Shown here: positions 5,834 through 7,305 of the stretch, piece by piece
Numbering within the stretch: position 1 is the first letter of the stretch
How the letters are laid out: each line of letters begins with the position of its first letter
From: Patescibacteria group bacterium
Lineage (GTDB): Bacteria > Patescibacteriota > Microgenomatia > UM-FILTER-40-11
Length of the DNA: 7,305 nucleotides
Assembly (NCBI GenBank): GCA_023473205.1
Contig: JAMCYY010000064.1
Coordinates: 1 to 7,305 of the forward strand
Direction: 5' to 3'
Notes under the pieces: generated by a model
Database searches by the model: none
Seen by the model: only the letters and a program-made list of their open reading frames with translations
What the model was told of the DNA's origin: nothing
Program-made: the position numbers and the translations under genes

Positions 5834-5872
5834 ACTAATTAGACTGATTGGCCTAATTTGACCAATTAATGG
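5828..5872 (+). repeat. Degenerate 9-bp tandem repeat filling the intergenic gap
   Basis: The units are AATTAGACT (5828-5836), an identical copy (5837-5845), then GATTGGCCT, AATTTGACC and AATTAATGG. They span the stop codon of the membrane protein and reach the start codon of the next gene. The period and the leading AATTAG match the repeat inside the membrane protein gene. AATTTGACC (5855-5863) also pairs with GGCCAAATT (5871-5879) with one mismatch, placing most of ATG 5869 in a hairpin loop. Confidence 0.6.
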
Positions 5873-6624
5873 CCAAATTAATCAATATTATTAAGGCAAC
5901 CGGGGAAATAGAGCCTTTTGCCGAAAAAAAAGTTTTAGCTTCCCTTATTAGGGCCGGAGCAGATGAAGAGTTGGCGGAAAGGATTGTTGACCAAGTAAGA
6001 CCTCAACTTTATCCCAATATCCCTTCTTTTGAAATCTATGACCGCGTAATGAAGATCCTTAAAAAGGAAAAAAGGGATTTAGCGGAAAGGTATAATCTTA
6101 AAAAGGCAATTATGGAATTGGGACCGAGCGGCTATCCTTTTGAAAAATTTATTGCCGCAGTTTTAGAGGCGAATGGTTATGAAGTAAAAACTAATCAGGC
6201 TGTTTTAGGGAGATGTGTTTCTCACGAGATTGATATTGTGGCCAGAGAGAGCGATAAGACAAATAAGACCTATATGATTGAGTGTAAATTCCATAATTTA
6301 GCCGGAGGAAGGACAGATATTAAAGCCGCTTTGTATACTTACGCCCGGTTTTTAGATATCAAGCATAAAGGCTTTGATATTCCCTGGCTGGTTACTAACA
6401 CAAAAGTCACCCAAGATGTTAAAGCTTATGCTTTGTGTGTTGGTATGGAAATTACGTCCTGGGATTATCCTGAAGAAAATAGCTTAAGGCATTTGGTTGA
6501 TGAAAGCCGCCTCCATCCGGTTACGGCTTTAACTAATCTTTCGGCAACTAAGAAACAAGATTTAGTGGCCAGAGGCATAATTTTTTGTAAAGACATGGAG
6601 TGCTCCAGAATTAGCGTGGACTAA
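5869..6624 (+). CDS. ATP-cone plus PD-(D/E)XK (Mrr-like) nuclease-family protein, apparently shortened at the C-terminus
   Basis: Residues ~3-85 form an ATP-cone: IIKATGEIEPFAEKKVLASL, then RAGADEELAERIVDQV. In ribonucleotide reductases and NrdR this domain binds ATP or dATP. Residues ~90-195 form a restriction-endonuclease-like fold. Its catalytic pattern is intact: HEIDIVA gives E120 and D122, and MIECKFHN gives E138 and K140; WLVTNTKVTQD follows as a core strand. A nucleotide-gated nuclease is a reasonable inference; no DNA methyltransferase is present beside it. As I recall the family, the C-terminus continues about 25-30 residues beyond the GIVLCKEL-like segment as a helical tail. Here the protein stops at GIIFCKDMECSRISVD, and the last codons plus the stop lie inside a REP-like repeat. 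ATG 5869 directly begins the conserved domain, and no Shine-Dalgarno is seen. Confidence 0.85.
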   Translation: MAKLINIIKATGEIEPFAEKKVLASLIRAGADEELAERIVDQVRPQLYPNIPSFEIYDRVMKILKKEKRDLAERYNLKKAIMELGPSGYPFEKFIAAVLEANGYEVKTNQAVLGRCVSHEIDIVARESDKTNKTYMIECKFHNLAGGRTDIKAALYTYARFLDIKHKGFDIPWLVTNTKVTQDVKAYALCVGMEITSWDYPEENSLRHLVDESRLHPVTALTNLSATKKQDLVARGIIFCKDMECSRISVD

Positions 6625-6653
6625 AGTAAAAACCGGCGTGGACTAAAGTCCAC
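6614..6653 (+). repeat. REP-like repeat: GCGTGGACTAAAGT twice, with terminal hairpin
   Basis: GCGTGGACTAAAGT occurs at 6614-6627 and 6636-6649, starts 22 bp apart. The second copy continues into a perfect hairpin, GTGGACT-AA-AGTCCAC (6638-6653). The first copy carries the last two sense codons and the TAA stop (6622-6624) of the nuclease-family gene. The GTGGACTAAAGTCCAC palindrome looks like a dispersed repetitive extragenic palindrome. No U-tract follows, so termination is doubtful. Confidence 0.65.
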
Positions 6654-6706
6654 TACTACAACTATACTCCTTATACTCCATTTTACAAATTTATAATACC
6701 TCCGTA

Positions 6707-6744
6707 GCTTTGAATTTGTTCAATATTCACTACAAATTCAAAGC
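6707..6744. repeat. Perfect 13-bp inverted repeat with 12-base loop
   Basis: GCTTTGAATTTGT (6707-6719) and ACAAATTCAAAGC (6732-6744) are exact reverse complements. The flanks pair further but imperfectly: ATACC at 6696-6700 opposes GGGGTAT at 6748-6754. No T-run follows, so this is not a standard terminator. It lies about 33 bp upstream of the csoR -35 and could be a regulatory palindrome, an RNA hairpin at the end of the upstream transcript, or the remains of a mobile repeat. Confidence 0.6.
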
Positions 6745-6777
6745 GAAGGGGTATACGTCTTGTTTCGTTTTTCTTCA

Positions 6778-6805
6778 TTGACATTTTTTGAAAAGAGATT
6801 ATTAT
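6778..6805 (+). promoter_or_regulatory. Promoter of the csoR operon
   Basis: TTGACA (6778-6783) is a perfect -35. TATTAT (6800-6805) matches the -10 at five of six positions, with a 16-bp spacer. The start site falls near 6812, giving a leader of about 58 bases. It is the best -35/-10 pair in the window. Confidence 0.7.
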
Positions 6806-6813
6806 TGTCTCAG

Positions 6814-6830
6814 ACCCCCTACTAGGGGGT
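6814..6830. promoter_or_regulatory. CsoR operator palindrome ACCCCCTACTAGGGGGT
   Basis: This is a perfect 17-bp palindrome around a central C, with two five-base G/C tracts. CsoR-family repressors bind such G-tract inverted repeats flanked by TAC/GTA, and GTAC follows directly at 6829-6832. It covers roughly +2 to +19 of the inferred transcript, where a bound repressor would block initiation. A single related half-site, GGGGTATAC, lies at 6748-6756. Confidence 0.8.
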
Positions 6831-6869
6831 ACGTTTAGAAAAATTTTTAATTTTTGTTTTTTAAACAAG

Positions 6870-7145
6870 ATGAGAAAAGAAGAAAGCAAAAAAGATGTCT
6901 TGAACCGTTTAAGTTATTTAGAGGGTCATTGCCGGGCAGTGAGACGGATGGTGGATGAAGGCGCTTATTGTATAGACATAATTCATCAAATTGAAGCAAT
7001 TGAGGCGGCTTTAAAAAAAGTGAAAGAAAAAATTTTAGCCGAACATTTGCAAACTTGCGTAACTACCGCAATTAAAGGTGATAATGAGAAAGACCGCAAA
7101 CGAGTTATTACTGAACTTTTGGATGTTTATGAAAAAATTTGTTGA
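6870..7145 (+). CDS. csoR: Copper-sensing transcriptional repressor CsoR
   Basis: The 91-residue protein is a complete DUF156/CsoR-family helical repressor: VLNRLSYLEGHCRAVRRMVD, YCIDIIHQIEAIEAALKK, then the ligand helix and ELLDVYEKI. The Cu(I) ligand triad is intact as C34, H59 and C63, with the family spacing of 25 and 4 residues. Tyr33 and Glu82 match the second-shell Tyr and Glu of copper-type CsoR. His59 argues against a persulfide-sensing CstR, which has Cys there; Cys63 argues against FrmR and RcnR. The protein normally represses its own operon until Cu(I) binds, and a matching palindrome sits at the start site. ATG 6870 gives the usual length, without a Shine-Dalgarno. The next gene overlaps by 17 bases, so it is part of the copper response. 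Confidence 0.93.
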   Translation: MRKEESKKDVLNRLSYLEGHCRAVRRMVDEGAYCIDIIHQIEAIEAALKKVKEKILAEHLQTCVTTAIKGDNEKDRKRVITELLDVYEKIC

Positions 7146-7305
7146 GAAAAATTGCTGCGGGAAAAAGAAGGAAAAGATGGGATTAGAAGGGATTATTTAC
7201 GGTATCCTGCCTCATAGTTTTTGTATTGCCTTTGTTCTTTTTAGTGTTATTGGCGCCACTGCTGCAACCACAATTTTTAAGAGATTTTTTTTGATCCCTT
7301 ATTTC
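7129..7305 (+). CDS. Partial membrane protein of the csoR operon, probably copper handling
   Basis: The frame starts at ATG 7129 inside csoR and stays open for 59 codons to the window edge, so the C-terminus is missing. The N-terminus MKKFVEKNCCGKKKEKMG is basic and has a CC pair. A first hydrophobic segment follows (GIIYGILPHSFCIAFVLFSV) with a PHSFC motif, then GATAATTIFKRFFLIPYF. The CC pair and the His/Cys in the membrane segment are possible metal ligands. It resembles, from memory, membrane proteins next to CsoR in Patescibacteria that end in a heavy-metal-associated domain. That domain cannot be seen here, so the copper role rests mainly on operon position. Confidence 0.7.
   Translation, partial: MKKFVEKNCCGKKKEKMGLEGIIYGILPHSFCIAFVLFSVIGATAATTIFKRFFLIPYF

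Noticed and set aside
6638..6653. GTGGACT-AA-AGTCCAC hairpin as an intrinsic terminator
   Set aside because: The stem is good, but the following bases (TACTACAACTATAC) lack a T-run. A repetitive palindrome fits better.
6683..6889. Minus-strand open frame of 68 codons
   Set aside because: It covers the csoR promoter, the operator and the 13-bp inverted repeat, so it is explained by non-coding features.
4137..7145. UGA recoded as glycine (Gracilibacteria/Absconditabacteria code)
   Set aside because: The zinc-ribbon gene and csoR both end at TGA at sensible positions, with the next gene overlapping or following directly, so the standard bacterial code fits.
1..7305. CRISPR array, toxin-antitoxin pair or transposon carrying the unknown genes
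   Set aside because: No regularly spaced identical repeats, no transposase or integrase, and no short toxin-like partner were found. The repeats present are tandem or palindromic.

Overview
The window looks like bacterial DNA from a low-GC genome with small, tightly packed genes and very few Shine-Dalgarno sequences. The protein styles suggest a Candidate Phyla Radiation (Patescibacteria) genome, probably near Microgenomates. Those styles are an OmpR-type winged helix on a degraded STAND-like module, an ATP-cone fused to an Mrr-like nuclease, and a CsoR followed by a PHSFC-type membrane protein. This placement rests on recalled protein resemblance and gene style, not on a marker gene. Several genes end in TGA without apparent readthrough, so the standard bacterial code fits and UGA-to-Gly recoding does not.

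Left part (1-4025, mostly minus strand). Two paralogous regulators flank a 504-residue protein of unknown function. The complete copy (2769-4025) has a STAND/AAA-like module whose Walker A and Walker B motifs look destroyed, then a C-terminal OmpR/PhoB winged helix. Its stop overlaps the start of the unknown gene (1255-2769) as TAATG, so the two are almost certainly co-translated. The second copy (1-717) leaves the window before its C-terminal part. The 375 bp between that copy and a small, highly basic 58-residue ORF on the plus strand (1093-1269) hold an AT-rich, MITE-like repeat patch and two hairpins.

Centre (4026-5154). A 111-bp divergent promoter region separates the regulator pair from a plus-strand pair: a 72-residue four-cysteine zinc-ribbon-like protein overlapping a 270-residue protein of unknown function. 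Between the two promoters lies a CTTAGGT direct repeat with 11-bp spacing, the geometry used by OmpR/PhoB winged helices. I infer a five-part locus: regulator, coupled unknown protein, shared operator, zinc-ribbon protein and a second unknown protein. This is the best candidate for an undescribed system here.

Right part (5155-7305, plus strand). A polytopic membrane protein resembling the YdjM/DUF457 family contains an in-frame 9-bp tandem repeat that is also a strong G-quadruplex candidate. A related 9-bp repeat fills the gap to the next gene. That gene encodes an ATP-cone plus PD-(D/E)XK (Mrr-like) protein that appears to lose its C-terminal tail where a REP-like repeat begins. A 245-bp gap with several inverted repeats follows. 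The last module is a copper-type CsoR with a clear promoter and a perfect operator palindrome at the transcription start, overlapping a membrane protein that runs off the window and is probably involved in copper handling.

No tRNA, rRNA, CRISPR array, transposase or convincing U-tract terminator was seen.
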